Below, piece by piece: positions 53,849 through 63,040 of a stretch of DNA of 64,000 nt. Source of the DNA: G965226155 sp965226155. Its GTDB lineage: Bacteria; Pseudomonadota; Gammaproteobacteria; Eutrophobiales; Eutrophobiaceae. The notes under the pieces were generated by a model, which was given only the letters and a program-made list of their open reading frames with translations, was not told where the DNA came from and did not search any database. Position 1 is the stretch's first letter. Each line of letters starts with the position of its first letter. The translations under genes were made by a program, and so were the position numbers. The DNA is taken from contig OZ245331.1 in assembly GCA_965226155.1 (NCBI GenBank), positions 2,666,001-2,730,000 of the forward strand, given 5' to 3'.

Positions 53849-55018
53849 TTACACTGCCTTAGGTTCGATCCCTGATTTAGCCAACATCTTACGGATCTGC
53901 AAATCATTACCATCATGGTTCAGTGCACAGGAATTGGGGTAGGTAATATTAAAGGTTTTTGTTTTTACTCTTTTACCTGTCGGGGCTTCAAAAGTTACTT
54001 TCAACCTAACTTGTGTAATCAGGTATACAGGAGGGTTTATCTCTTTGAGTAAATCATAAACTGCTTTGGGGTTGTTTTTAGTATCTGCCTCCAAAACAAT
54101 ACGCCGTCTTGAACCATGTTTCAGCGTTAACCTTAACTGGGTCACCTCAATACCAACAATGCCAGTCTCAGGCTCAATCTTAAATTCAAAATCTGAATCA
54201 GCTAATGGCTCCAGATCATAAATACGCTTATCAATAGAACCATCTTTTAATGTATCCAATTTGAGAATAGTTTTAGCAAACAGCTTTTGTAATTCGGGTA
54301 CTGCCTTAGTATTTTTTGGGGCATATATATCAAGGGAACCTTCTTTTTCACTATAAACAAAAATAATTTCAAATGCCGGATGACGAGCACGGGTTTTTAA
54401 AGAATCACTGATCCATTCCACCACCGACTGACCAAAATCTTCAGGGTAAGCAAAGAAGTATTCTTTACTATTTCTACGATAAGGTTCTACTTTACAATTC
54501 CTGTCCCGTCCCTGAGTCGTATGGAAATAATCACTGATTGCCTTAGCTAAGGCTTTAATATCATCATCTTCCACATGAGGGGGAACAGAAGGGAGATCAT
54601 TACGTTTTTTCCAATATGAACTACTAACATTATCGGCATGGAGAAACATCGTAGCCCCTTTCCAATAATTCTTCTTTTCAAGAAAAGCCCACATTACCTT
54701 GGCATGGAAACCATCTATCTCTGAAATAGATTCAATAAAGCCTTCATCCTGATGGAAATCAGCCTCATCGATCAAAGCAGCCACACCACCTTCACAAGCC
54801 ATCGCATTTACATCCTGAAACTCTGCTTCTATATTAGCCTGCTGATCTTCTGGCAACGCAGTGAAGGCTTGAAAAATCTCCTCCTTCTTCTTTTTTTTCT
54901 TTCCCTTCTCCTCGGTAAAATTGATACCTAAATCTATATCTTTTGACTCAAAATATGCTGCCAATTGTGCATTAGGCACATGCCTGAAAAACTGCATATG
55001 TGAATATTGGGGAGCCAT
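53849..55018 (-). CDS. unknown island protein A
   Basis: Protein of 389 residues with no family I can name. It starts MAPQYSHMQFFRHVPNAQLA, has a charged run GKKKKKKEEI near 40, an acidic region about 70-100, then mixed alpha/beta sequence with FEIIFVYSEKEGSLDIYAP and repeated beta-like segments (VTQLRLTLKHGSRRRIVLEA, LITQVRLKVTFEAP) towards the end. No membrane segment or nucleotide-binding loop was seen. It is followed closely by gene B and preceded 69 bp upstream by a small membrane protein. Confidence 0.7.
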   Translation of the reverse strand: MAPQYSHMQFFRHVPNAQLAAYFESKDIDLGINFTEEKGKKKKKKEEIFQAFTALPEDQQANIEAEFQDVNAMACEGGVAALIDEADFHQDEGFIESISEIDGFHAKVMWAFLEKKNYWKGATMFLHADNVSSSYWKKRNDLPSVPPHVEDDDIKALAKAISDYFHTTQGRDRNCKVEPYRRNSKEYFFAYPEDFGQSVVEWISDSLKTRARHPAFEIIFVYSEKEGSLDIYAPKNTKAVPELQKLFAKTILKLDTLKDGSIDKRIYDLEPLADSDFEFKIEPETGIVGIEVTQLRLTLKHGSRRRIVLEADTKNNPKAVYDLLKEINPPVYLITQVRLKVTFEAPTGKRVKTKTFNITYPNSCALNHDGNDLQIRKMLAKSGIEPKAV

Positions 55019-55087
55019 ACTTCAAACTCCATTGATAAATAGCAAAATAAAAGAAATACAATGGCTTATAGTGTAATCTAAAACTGA

Positions 55088-55309
55088 TTAGGACACTTTA
55101 AATACTTCTTCAATATCACTTGGCTCCATGCTAATCATTTCAGATAACAGCTCCATTTTACTGTTATATTCTTGTTTAAGGGCTTTAATCTCTTTTCCTG
55201 GGAAAATTCTTTGGAATATTCTTCCAATAGCCTGGTCGATAACACGTATAGCAATAAGAATTACCAGCACCGTTATAAGTATTTCAGCGTTTTCAGGTAG
55301 GGGATACAT
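55088..55309 (-). CDS. small single-span membrane protein
   Basis: Protein of 73 residues: one predicted membrane segment about 8-28 (ILITVLVILIAIRVIDQAI), then an amphipathic/charged helix ending EPSDIEEVFKVS. Its family is unknown. It stands upstream of island genes A and B on the same strand, and just downstream of the interrupted OB-like gene. It may be an accessory membrane component of that group. Confidence 0.55.
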   Translation of the reverse strand: MYPLPENAEILITVLVILIAIRVIDQAIGRIFQRIFPGKEIKALKQEYNSKMELLSEMISMEPSDIEEVFKVS

Positions 55310-55335
55310 ATCTATATTTATTCATTAAAAATAGA

Positions 55336-55818
55336 TCAGTCGGGTTGCGCGTTATTCCCCCACATCCGCTTGTCCAGTGCCGCGTGCTTCCGGGTAAATG
55401 CCTGGAGTGCTTCCAGTTCCGCCAGGGTAAGTCACGGCGTGATTTCGCCATCCCGAAACTTATCTAAGTATTCAGAGGGAGTGAGGCCGTTCGTAAAATC
55501 GGGGTCTCTAATAGCTTCTATAGAAACCTCACGTTGCGTCACAGGAGTGACATCAAACGCATGGACTTTCGACAGTTTGCCAGCGGCGTCGTAGTGCAAT
55601 TCGGCACGCAGACGAACGCGTCGCCCACTCCAGACATCCTCGAAATTGGCCTCCTCAGCGATTTGCACCCGATGTTTCTCATCAACATGACACCAGATAT
55701 CTTTCCCGGTAGTTCGCACCCGAATACGTATGGCAGGGAGATTGAAATAGCTCCCAACCTTCAAAAGTGTTCCTTCTATAGAACCAACTTGGGTGCGGGG
55801 TTTAACCTCGGTAGGCAT
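55336..55818 (-). pseudogene. small OB-fold-like protein gene with an in-frame TGA
   Basis: The first 128 codons read VKPRTQVGSIEGTLLKVGSY, RIRVRTTGKDIWCHVD, WSGRRVRLRAELHYD, which looks like a compact beta-barrel. They end at TGA (55434-55432) after DGEITP. The same frame then continues for 31 sensible codons (LTLAELEALQAFTRKH, ending NNAQPD) to a second TGA at 55336. A TGG-to-TGA change would explain it. The gene appears more GC-rich than the island genes to its left. A function, perhaps antitoxin-like, is not established. Confidence 0.6.
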
Positions 55819-56201
55819 AGGCTATTCTGAGCCCCTCAGAGGCCGCTACTGAGACCTGGCCAAGCATCCGTAACCTATACGGAAGCCTGAACAAGGCAGT
55901 AACTAGGAATCGGTGAGTGTCAGATCAAGTCGAGACTTCTACAGATGAGCACACTGCCATAAATAAGTTAACGAGTTTTCATTCAGGTTGCGGGGATTGG
56001 TGAGAGTTTCCTCCCAGGATATCGCCTGACAAGACCACGAAACCGGATTCTCACAAACGATCGTTTGTGAGAATGTTTTCCCAGGGAGCCAAAAACCCCG
56101 AAAACAGGCCTTTTCCCGTTCTCGAAACTCATTCTTGATTGCTTTTTCTCAATTTAGTATTCTGTGACGAGTATCGATAATTCTCCGGAGAGCGGTAACC
56201 C
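55819..56201. other. 383-bp gap between the OB-like gene and the resolvase remnant
   Basis: No gene seen. It contains a 28-bp perfect palindrome at 56047-56074 (listed separately) and, just after, short runs of GGGAGCC and AAAACCCC. The region is plausibly the former recombination site and promoter of the resolvase. Confidence 0.4.
56047..56074. repeat. 28-bp perfect palindrome upstream of the resolvase remnant
   Basis: Each half is ATTCTCACAAACGA, its exact complement following without any spacer. It lies about 130 bp before the resolvase start. Its place fits a resolvase-binding subsite or an operator; no second copy was noticed. Confidence 0.7.
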
Positions 56202-56763
56202 ATGCACATCGGCTATGCCCGGGTATCCACCCAGGACCAGGACCTGAGCCTGTAATATGACGCGCTCAAACAGGCGCAATGCGACAAAATCTATGAAGAT
56301 AAGGCCAGCGCGGCGCCCATGCGTCACGGGACGGCCTGACGCTCGCGCTTGAGACAGTGCGGGAGGGTGATTGCCTGGTCGTGTGGAAACTCGACCGGCT
56401 GGGACGTAACGTGAAGGACCTGGTGGCCATCGTCTGCGACCTGGAACAGCGTGGCGTACACTTCAAATCCCTGACCGACCAGATTGATACCGCCACCACG
56501 TCCGGCCGCTTCTTTTTCCATGTCATGGCCAGCCTGGCTCAGATGGAGAGGGACCTGACCGTGGAACGAACCAGGGCCGGACTGGAAGCGGCCCCCGCCG
56601 GCAAGGACGCATTGGAGGCCGCAAACGCAAAATGGATGATTCCAAAATTGCAGTTGCAAAGCGATTATTGCAGGACGGTATAGCGCCTCGGGAGGTGGCA
56701 CGGAGCCTGGAAATATCTATTCCGACATTATATCGATGGCTGCCGGCATCCCAGCGACTGTAA
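56202..56763 (+). pseudogene. serine resolvase/invertase remnant
   Basis: The start reads MHIGYARVSTQDQDLSL with the catalytic Ser, then a TAA replaces an expected Gln codon at 56253-56255. A one-base shift near 56300-56335 leads to the frame DGLTLALETVREGD, VVWKLDRLGRNVKDLV and MASLAQMERDLTVERTRAGL. A second shift near 56600 leads to REVARSLEISIPTLYRWLP, the C-terminal HTH, ending at TAA 56761-56763. One nonsense and two frameshifts make it non-functional. Confidence 0.85.
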
Positions 56764-56801
56764 GCAATCACAGTAACATCAGTTAGGGTATAGTTGGATG
56801 T

Positions 56802-59800
56802 ATGAGAAATTATAAATCACTCTTGTTCAAGTCACTAATAATAGGCTTGATGTTGTCCATGTGTTCGGTCCTTGCTGCAGGTGAGCTGGAGACAATAAAA
56901 AAGGCCGCTGAGCAGGGAGACGTCGAGGCACAGTTGAAGCTAGGTACTATGTACGCCCAAGGCGAAGGGGTGCCAGAGGATGATGCTGAGGCCCTGCGCT
57001 GGTACCAAATGGCCGCCGAGCAGGGAGACGTCGAGGCACAGTTCAATCTCGGTCTTATGTATGACCTTGGCATTGGAGTGCCAGAAGATGATGCTGAGGC
57101 CGTGCGCTGGTACCAAATGGCCGCCGAGCAGGGAGACGTCGAGGCACAGTTCAATCTCGGTCTTATGTATGACCTTGGCATTGGAGTGCCAGAGGATGCT
57201 GCTGAGGCCGTGCGCTGGTACCAAATGGCCGCCGAGCAGGGAGACGTCGAGGCACAGTTGAAGCTAGGTACTATGTACGCCCAAGGCGAAGGGGTGCCAG
57301 AAGATGATGCTGAGGCCGTGCGCTGGTACCAAATGGCCGCCGAGCAGGGACAGGCCCGAGCACAGTCCTATCTCGGTTTTATGTATGACCAGGGTGAAGG
57401 GGTGCCAGAGGATGATGCTGAGGCCGTGCGCTGGTACCAAATGGCCGCCGAGCAGGGACAGGCCGGAGCTCAATACAATCTCGGTCTCATGTATGACCAG
57501 GGTGAAGGGGTGCCAGAGGATGATGCTGAGGCCGTGCGCTGGTGCCAAATGGCCGCCGAGCAGGGACATGCCCGAGCACAGTTCTATCTCGGTCTTATGC
57601 ATGACCTTGGCATTGGAGTGCCAGAGGATGATGCTGAGGCCGTGCGCTGGTACCAAATGGCCGCCGAGCAGGGACAGGCCGGAGCACAGTTCAATCTCGG
57701 TATTATGTATGCCCAGGGTGAAGGGGTGCCAGAGGATGATGCTGAGGCCGTGCGCTGGTACCAAATGACTGCCGAGCAGGGACAGGCCGGAGCTCAATAC
57801 AATCTCGGTCTCATGTATGCCCAGGGTGAAGGGGTGCCAGAGGATGATGCTGAGGCCGTGCGCTGGTACCAAATGGCCGCCGAGCAGGGGCAGGCCGGAG
57901 CACAGTTCAATCTCGGTATTATGTATGCCCAGGGCGAAGGGGTGCCAGAGGATGCTGCTGAGGCCGTGCGCTGGTACCAAATGGCCGCCGAGCAGGGAGA
58001 CGTCGAGGCACAGTTCAATCTCGGTCTTATGCATGACCTTGGCATTGGAGTGCCAGAGGATGATGCTGAGGCCCTGCGCTGGTACCAAATGGCCGCCGAG
58101 CAGGGACAGGCCGGAGCTCAATACAATCTCGGGGTCATGTATGCCCAGGGTGAAGGGGTGCCAGAGAATGATGCTGAGGCCGTGCGCTGGTTCCAAATGG
58201 CCGCCGAGCAGGGAGACGTCGAGGCACAGTTCAATCTCGGTCTTATGCATGACCTTGGCATTGGAGTGCCAGAGGATGATGCTGAGGCCGTGCGCTGGTA
58301 CCAAATGGCCGCCGACCAGGGACAGGCCGGAGCTCAATACAATCTCGGGGTCATGTATGCCCAGGGCGATGGGGTGACTGAAGATGATGCTGAGGCCGTG
58401 CGCTGGTACCAAATGGCCGCCGAGCAGGGACAGGCCGGAGCTCAATACAATCTCGGTCTCATGTATGACCAGGGTGAAGGGGTGCCAGAGGATGATGCTG
58501 AGGCCGTGCGCTGGTTCCAAATGGCCGCCGAGCAGGGACAGGCCGGAGCTCAATACAATCTCGGTCTCATGTATGCCCAGGGTGAAGGGGTGCCAGAGGA
58601 TGATGCTGAGGCCGTGCGCTGGTACCAAATGGCCGCCGAGCAGGGACAGGCCGGAGCTCAATACAATCTCGGTCTCATGTATGACCAGGGTGAAGGGGTG
58701 CCAGAGGATGATGCTGAGGCCGTGCGCTGGTACCAAATGGCCGCCGAGCAGGGACAGGCCGGAGCTCAATACAATCTCGGTCTCATGTATGCCCAGGGTG
58801 AAGGGGTGCCAGAGGATGATGCTGAGGCCGTGCGCTGGTACCAAATGGCCGCCGAGCAGGGACAGGCCGGAGCTCAATACAATCTCGGTCTCATGTATGA
58901 CCAGGGTGAAGGGGTGCCAGAGGATGATGCTGAGGCCGTGCGCTGGTACCAAATGGCCGCTGAGCAGGGAGACGTCGAGGCACAGTTGAAGCTAGGTACT
59001 ATGTATGCCCAGGGTGAAGGGGTGCCAGAGGATGATGCTGAGGCCGTGCGCTGGTACCAAATGGCCGCCGAGCAGGGACAGGCCGGAGCTCAATACAATC
59101 TCGGTCTCATGTATGACCAGGGTGAAGGGGTGCCAGAGGATGATGCTGAGGCCGTGCGCTGGTACCAAATGGCCGCTGAGCAGGGAGACGTCGAGGCACA
59201 GTTGAAGCTAGGTACTATGTATGCCCAGGGTGAAGGGGTGCCAGAGAATGATGCTGAGGCCGTGCGCTGGTTCCAAATGGCCGCCGAGCAGGGACAGGCC
59301 GGAGCTCAATACAATCTCGGGGTCATGTATGACCAAGGCGAGGGGGTGACTGAAGATGATGCTGAGGCCGTGCGCTGGTACCAAATGGCCGCCGAGCAGG
59401 GAGACGTCGAGGCACAGTTCAATCTCGGTATTATGTATGCCCAAGGCGAAGGGGTGCCAGAGGATGCTGCTGAGGCCCTGCGCTGGTACCAAATGGCCGC
59501 CGAGCAGGGAGACGTCGAGGCACAGTTCAATCTCGGTCTTATGTATGACCTTGGCATTGGAGTGCCAGAGGATGATGCTGAGGCCGTGCGCTGGTACCAA
59601 ATGGCCGCCGAGCAGGGACAGGCCGGAGCACAGTTCAATCTCGGTCTCATGTATGACCAGGGTGAAGGGGTGCCAGAGGATGATGCTGAGGCCGTGCGCT
59701 GGTTCCAAATGGCCGCCGAGCAGGGACATGCCCGAGCACAGTTCTATCTAGGTTTTATGTATGCCCAGGGTGAAGGGGTGCCAGAGGATGATGCTGAGGC

Positions 59801-60596
59801 CGTGCGCTGGTACCAAATGGCCGCCGAGCAGGGACATGCCGGAGCTCAATACAATCTCGGTCTCATGTATGACCAAGGCGATGGGGTGACTGAAGATGAT
59901 GCTGAGGCCGTGCGCTGGTACCAAATGGCCGCCAAGCAGGGACAGGCCGGAGCTCAATACAATCTCGGTCTCATGTATGACCAAGGCGATGGGGTGACTG
60001 AAGATGATGCTGAGGCCGTGCGCTGGTACCAAATGGCCGCCGAGCAGGGACAGGCCCGAGCACAGTTCTATCTCGGTTTTATGTATGCCCAGGGTGAAGG
60101 GGTGCCAGAGGATGATGCTGAGGCCGTGCGCTGGTACCAAATGGCCGCCGAGCAGGGACAGGCCGGAGCTCAATACAATCTCGGGGTCATGTATGCCCAG
60201 GGTGAAGGGGTGCCAGAGGATGATGCTGAGGCCGTGCGCTGGTTCCAAATGGCCGCCGAGCAGGGACAGGCCGGAGCTCAATACAATCTCGGTCTCATGT
60301 ATGACCAAGGCGATGGGGTGACTGAAGATGATGCTGAGGCCGTGCGCTGGTACCAAATGGCCGCCGAGCAGGGACAGGCCGGAGCACAGTTCAATCTCGG
60401 TATTATGTATGCCCAAGGCGAAGGGGTGCCAGAGGATCATGTGCAAGCCTATGCCTGGCTCAGCATTGCCGCTGCGCAAGGGAATGAGTCAGCTAAAGAG
60501 AACAAGGATATAGTTACCGAACATATGACACGTGCTCAGATTGCAGAGGCACAGAAACTATCGCGTGAATACTGGGAAGCATACGGCCCTAACTAG
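56802..60596 (+). CDS. giant exported Sel1-repeat protein, 33 tandem units
   Basis: Protein of 1,264 residues: a signal peptide of about 26 residues (MRNYKSLLFKSLIIGLMLSM... ending VLAAG), eight linking residues, exactly 33 units of 36 residues starting AAEQG and ending RWYQM, and a divergent 42-residue cap ending EYWEAYGPN. Sel1 repeats fold as alpha-helical hairpins related to TPR and form a superhelix for protein binding. The product is probably periplasmic or secreted. Units differ at few positions and fall into recombining types. It starts 38 bp after the resolvase remnant. The partner is unknown. Confidence 0.92.
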   Translation: MRNYKSLLFKSLIIGLMLSMCSVLAAGELETIKKAAEQGDVEAQLKLGTMYAQGEGVPEDDAEALRWYQMAAEQGDVEAQFNLGLMYDLGIGVPEDDAEAVRWYQMAAEQGDVEAQFNLGLMYDLGIGVPEDAAEAVRWYQMAAEQGDVEAQLKLGTMYAQGEGVPEDDAEAVRWYQMAAEQGQARAQSYLGFMYDQGEGVPEDDAEAVRWYQMAAEQGQAGAQYNLGLMYDQGEGVPEDDAEAVRWCQMAAEQGHARAQFYLGLMHDLGIGVPEDDAEAVRWYQMAAEQGQAGAQFNLGIMYAQGEGVPEDDAEAVRWYQMTAEQGQAGAQYNLGLMYAQGEGVPEDDAEAVRWYQMAAEQGQAGAQFNLGIMYAQGEGVPEDAAEAVRWYQMAAEQGDVEAQFNLGLMHDLGIGVPEDDAEALRWYQMAAEQGQAGAQYNLGVMYAQGEGVPENDAEAVRWFQMAAEQGDVEAQFNLGLMHDLGIGVPEDDAEAVRWYQMAADQGQAGAQYNLGVMYAQGDGVTEDDAEAVRWYQMAAEQGQAGAQYNLGLMYDQGEGVPEDDAEAVRWFQMAAEQGQAGAQYNLGLMYAQGEGVPEDDAEAVRWYQMAAEQGQAGAQYNLGLMYDQGEGVPEDDAEAVRWYQMAAEQGQAGAQYNLGLMYAQGEGVPEDDAEAVRWYQMAAEQGQAGAQYNLGLMYDQGEGVPEDDAEAVRWYQMAAEQGDVEAQLKLGTMYAQGEGVPEDDAEAVRWYQMAAEQGQAGAQYNLGLMYDQGEGVPEDDAEAVRWYQMAAEQGDVEAQLKLGTMYAQGEGVPENDAEAVRWFQMAAEQGQAGAQYNLGVMYDQGEGVTEDDAEAVRWYQMAAEQGDVEAQFNLGIMYAQGEGVPEDAAEALRWYQMAAEQGDVEAQFNLGLMYDLGIGVPEDDAEAVRWYQMAAEQGQAGAQFNLGLMYDQGEGVPEDDAEAVRWFQMAAEQGHARAQFYLGFMYAQGEGVPEDDAEAVRWYQMAAEQGHAGAQYNLGLMYDQGDGVTEDDAEAVRWYQMAAKQGQAGAQYNLGLMYDQGDGVTEDDAEAVRWYQMAAEQGQARAQFYLGFMYAQGEGVPEDDAEAVRWYQMAAEQGQAGAQYNLGVMYAQGEGVPEDDAEAVRWFQMAAEQGQAGAQYNLGLMYDQGDGVTEDDAEAVRWYQMAAEQGQAGAQFNLGIMYAQGEGVPEDHVQAYAWLSIAAAQGNESAKENKDIVTEHMTRAQIAEAQKLSREYWEAYGPN
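56904..60467 (+). repeat. 33 x 108-bp tandem DNA repeat within the Sel1 gene
   Basis: Thirty-three consecutive 108-bp units with no length variation, nearly identical in DNA, including synonymous positions. Differences are concentrated in a few short blocks (residues 6-12, 15, 17-21, 24 and 26 of the unit). This near identity keeps long frames open on other strands and phases, none of which resemble genes. Confidence 0.93.
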
Positions 60597-60736
60597 GATA
60601 TTAGGCGACAATTATCCTGTCCGGTCCGTATTGCCTCAAATAGAAATCACACTACCTGGAGTCGTCACGCCTCATCACAGTAAATTCCATTTCTAATCAT
60701 TCGGGATAGTCCTTACTCGAGGATCCCGTAGTTCGA

Positions 60737-61129
60737 TCATGCCTGAGATAGGATGAATTCACTACAATCATTATCTGAATCCAGGACAGTGTGAATGCCT
60801 GCAGTCGTTATGGTGTGATTTGGTGTAACTGGCGTCTTGTTGACCATGAGTGCTCGTAATTTCTTTACGTGGCTTATCTGTTCTTCGCGCCACTCCGCAA
60901 TCCTTCTTTGCAGGGTCCGGGTTTGACCCATTGAGTATTCACCTGGATATTTTTCTATGAGCCATTGAATGATCTCTCTGGCGACAATCTCAGGTGTCAG
61001 CTCCAGCCGCAATCGTATTTCATCCCAGCTATTTGCAAAGGGATCTACCCTTGTTCGCCACGTACGCGGAGCACTTCTTAAGTCAACTTTTTTGCTTGCG
61101 CGGTAAAAACGATTTGGGTTAGCGGGCAC
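60737..61129 (-). pseudogene. transposase/integrase fragment
   Basis: The piece reads RVDPFANSWDEIRLRLELTP, IIQWLIEKYPGEYS and RTLQRRIAEWREEQ, a pattern I associate with the N-terminal region of a large integrase-core transposase family. The frame extends upstream without a start to about 61180, where the IS3 end lies. The catalytic domain is missing, so it is a remnant. After it, towards 60737, the frame ends in unrelated sequence. Confidence 0.5.
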
Positions 61130-61247
61130 CCCAGGTTGTGCGATACCTTGATCAATAAGCTCTTCTTTGGTGATTGTAAGTCGTCAAAAGATCTGGGACA
61201 CAATAGTCTAAAAGTTAAGAGAGACTTTCATACATTGTAGTCCTATT

Positions 61248-62234
61248 TCACTGGTTCATACATAAACTTAAATTATCCTTCCTCCTCAGTTGTAACGTTT
61301 CGTGTTTAATGACGGCTCTTCTGTCTATGATTTCCTGATAACGGCCAAAATACATATCGGCAGGTGTAATGTTGTCGAGCGACTCATGGTAACGCCCATG
61401 ATTGTAGTACTGAACGAATTGCCGGATGGCCTGTTCCAGTTCCCACGGATAGTAATAGTGCTCCAACTTTACGACGTTCTTCATGGAACGGTGATAACGT
61501 TCAATCTTGCCTTGGGTCATAGGGTGATACGGTGCGCCACGGGTATGTTGCAGTTGGTGTTTGCCCAGGTAGTCTTTTAATTCTGACGAGATATAACAAG
61601 GTCCGTTATCACTGAGTAAACGAGGACGGTGTTTGACCGTTATCTCGTTGACACCGGTGGTCTCAATCGCCGCATCCAGTGTTTGCTTCACGTCACCAGT
61701 TGCCATGCTGGTCGTTAACTTCCAGGCAATGATATAGCGGGAGTAATCATCCAGCACCGTGGACAGGTAATACCACCCCCAACCCACGACACGAAAGTAG
61801 GTGAAGTCCGTCTGCCATAGCTCGTTGACTCGTCGTGTTGGATTCTGAAACGAATCCCCCGCTTGCATCAGGATATAAGCAGGACTGGTAATGAGATCGT
61901 ATTGCTTTAACAGGCGATAGACACTGGATCCCGAGATGAAGCAGCTATGTCCATCGGTGATGGTCCACGCTAACTCGCGGGGTGATTTGTCTGGATGTTG
62001 CAAGGCGATCTCCAGACACTGCTCCTTCACCGTCTCCGGTAACTTATTCCAGAACCGCCTAGGTGATCGACTGCTTGGCTCCAGACCCTCTGGTCCATTA
62101 TCCATATATTGCCGATACCAACGATAAAAGCTACTACGACTCACCCCTAATTCTCTCAGGGTACATCTAACAGGTAATTCCGAGCCTTCTACCAACCGGA
62201 TCACTTCCAGCTTCTCTGCCGCTGACAAACTCAT
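61248..62234 (-). CDS. IS3-family transposase OrfB (DDE integrase)
   Basis: Catalytic subunit of 328 residues: an HTH_21-like N-terminus (VSRSSFYRWYRQYMDNGPEGLE) and an rve integrase core with Asp in WQTDFTYFRVVG, Asp in RLLSDNGPCYIS and Glu in GKIERYHRSMKN. The DDE triad is intact. Its ATG overlaps the orfA stop in an ATGA junction. Confidence 0.93.
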   Translation of the reverse strand: MSLSAAEKLEVIRLVEGSELPVRCTLRELGVSRSSFYRWYRQYMDNGPEGLEPSSRSPRRFWNKLPETVKEQCLEIALQHPDKSPRELAWTITDGHSCFISGSSVYRLLKQYDLITSPAYILMQAGDSFQNPTRRVNELWQTDFTYFRVVGWGWYYLSTVLDDYSRYIIAWKLTTSMATGDVKQTLDAAIETTGVNEITVKHRPRLLSDNGPCYISSELKDYLGKHQLQHTRGAPYHPMTQGKIERYHRSMKNVVKLEHYYYPWELEQAIRQFVQYYNHGRYHESLDNITPADMYFGRYQEIIDRRAVIKHETLQLRRKDNLSLCMNQ

Positions 62235-62590
62235 TCGTCTGCCCAGGTCGACTCCAAGCCAAGCACACTTTTTTTAAGCACATCGTTCTTCAGCATGATG
62301 TCGGCTAGCAGGCGTTTGAGCTGGTCGTTTTCTTTCTTCAGATCGATGACTTCACTGGAACTGGCTTCCCGTTTGATATCGCCAGCCAGGCGCTGTTTCC
62401 CGGCCTCTAGAAACTCCTTGCTCCAGCGGTAATACACGTTTTGATTCAATCCTTCCCGGCGGCACAGCTCAGCGATACTTTCTTCTCCACGCATACCTTC
62501 CAGCACAATTCGGATCTCTTCTTCAGAGGAATACTTTTTGCGGGTACGACGACGTATTTCTTTAACCAACTTCTCGCTATTATTACCCAT
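62231..62590 (-). CDS. IS3-family OrfA (HTH protein)
   Basis: DNA-binding subunit of 119 residues: HTH in EESIAELCRREGLNQNVYYRW and a C-terminal leucine-zipper-like helix (IDLKKENDQLKRLLADIM). A run of seven A residues on the coding strand (62275-62269), in the codons LKKS, resembles the A-AAA-AAG slippery site used by IS3 elements to make the OrfAB fusion by -1 frameshifting. Confidence 0.92.
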   Translation of the reverse strand: MGNNSEKLVKEIRRRTRKKYSSEEEIRIVLEGMRGEESIAELCRREGLNQNVYYRWSKEFLEAGKQRLAGDIKREASSSEVIDLKKENDQLKRLLADIMLKNDVLKKSVLGLESTWADE

Positions 62591-62641
62591 AATGAGACTC
62601 CTGTTTTATAAGGTTAACTTATCAGAAGTCTCTCTTAGAAT

Positions 62642-63040
62642 TTAACTCAATTGTGTCTCATATGCTTTGACGGGATACAGTGTGCGACCTCTTAAGTCCC
62701 ATGATGGATAATGAAGAACACGTACAGCGTTCGGAACCAAATGGTACGTACCGTCATAGGGCTGGCGCATGTATTTCGCTACGGTGCGGGCACAGATGGT
62801 GAACCCTAGTCGCACCAACTCCGCCTGAATTCTGCGTTGACCCCACAATGGATTCTCACTCGCCATGCGCCGGATCAGTGACCGCACTTCAGGATCGATG
62901 CAACGGCGTCCTCCTCTTCCGCGCTGTCGTGAACGCCATCGCCAATAAGTCTTCCAACCTTGGCGATGCCATCCCAAGACGGTCTCTGGTTGAACTATTA
63001 TTAATGTCTCACGCCACCTGACAATCCAACGACAAATCAA
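62642..63040 (-). pseudogene. integrase-type transposase fragment cut by IS3
   Basis: Residues read IVQPETVLGWHRQGWKTYWRW, IDPEVRSLIRRMASENPLWG and RRIQAELVRLGF, the N-terminal half of an rve-type transposase. The end runs into the IS3 repeat and takes its stop from it. The start is not natural, and upstream sequence continues in another frame. No catalytic core remains. Confidence 0.65.

Larger units (their letters stand above)
61194..62660 (-). mobile_element. IS3-family insertion sequence, 1,467 bp
   Basis: The ends are imperfect inverted repeats: TGGGACACAATAGTC... from 61194 and, on the other strand, TGAGACACAATTGAG... from 62660, both followed by AAGAGAGACTTC. Inside are orfA and orfB on the minus strand. 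No clear 3-4 bp target duplication was seen. The flanks are fragments of two different transposase genes, so the element sits at a junction of older insertions. Confidence 0.88.

Noticed and set aside
53036..55309. Assigning the island genes to a named anti-phage system
   Set aside because: No nuclease, cyclase, ATPase or toxin motif was visible; naming a system would be a guess.
57264..58952. Long antisense open frames (up to 562 codons) across the Sel1 array, plus others in phase on the plus strand
   Set aside because: They repeat every 108 bp because the DNA itself does; they lack signals, family resemblance and their own starts, and exist only as shadows of the Sel1 coding units.
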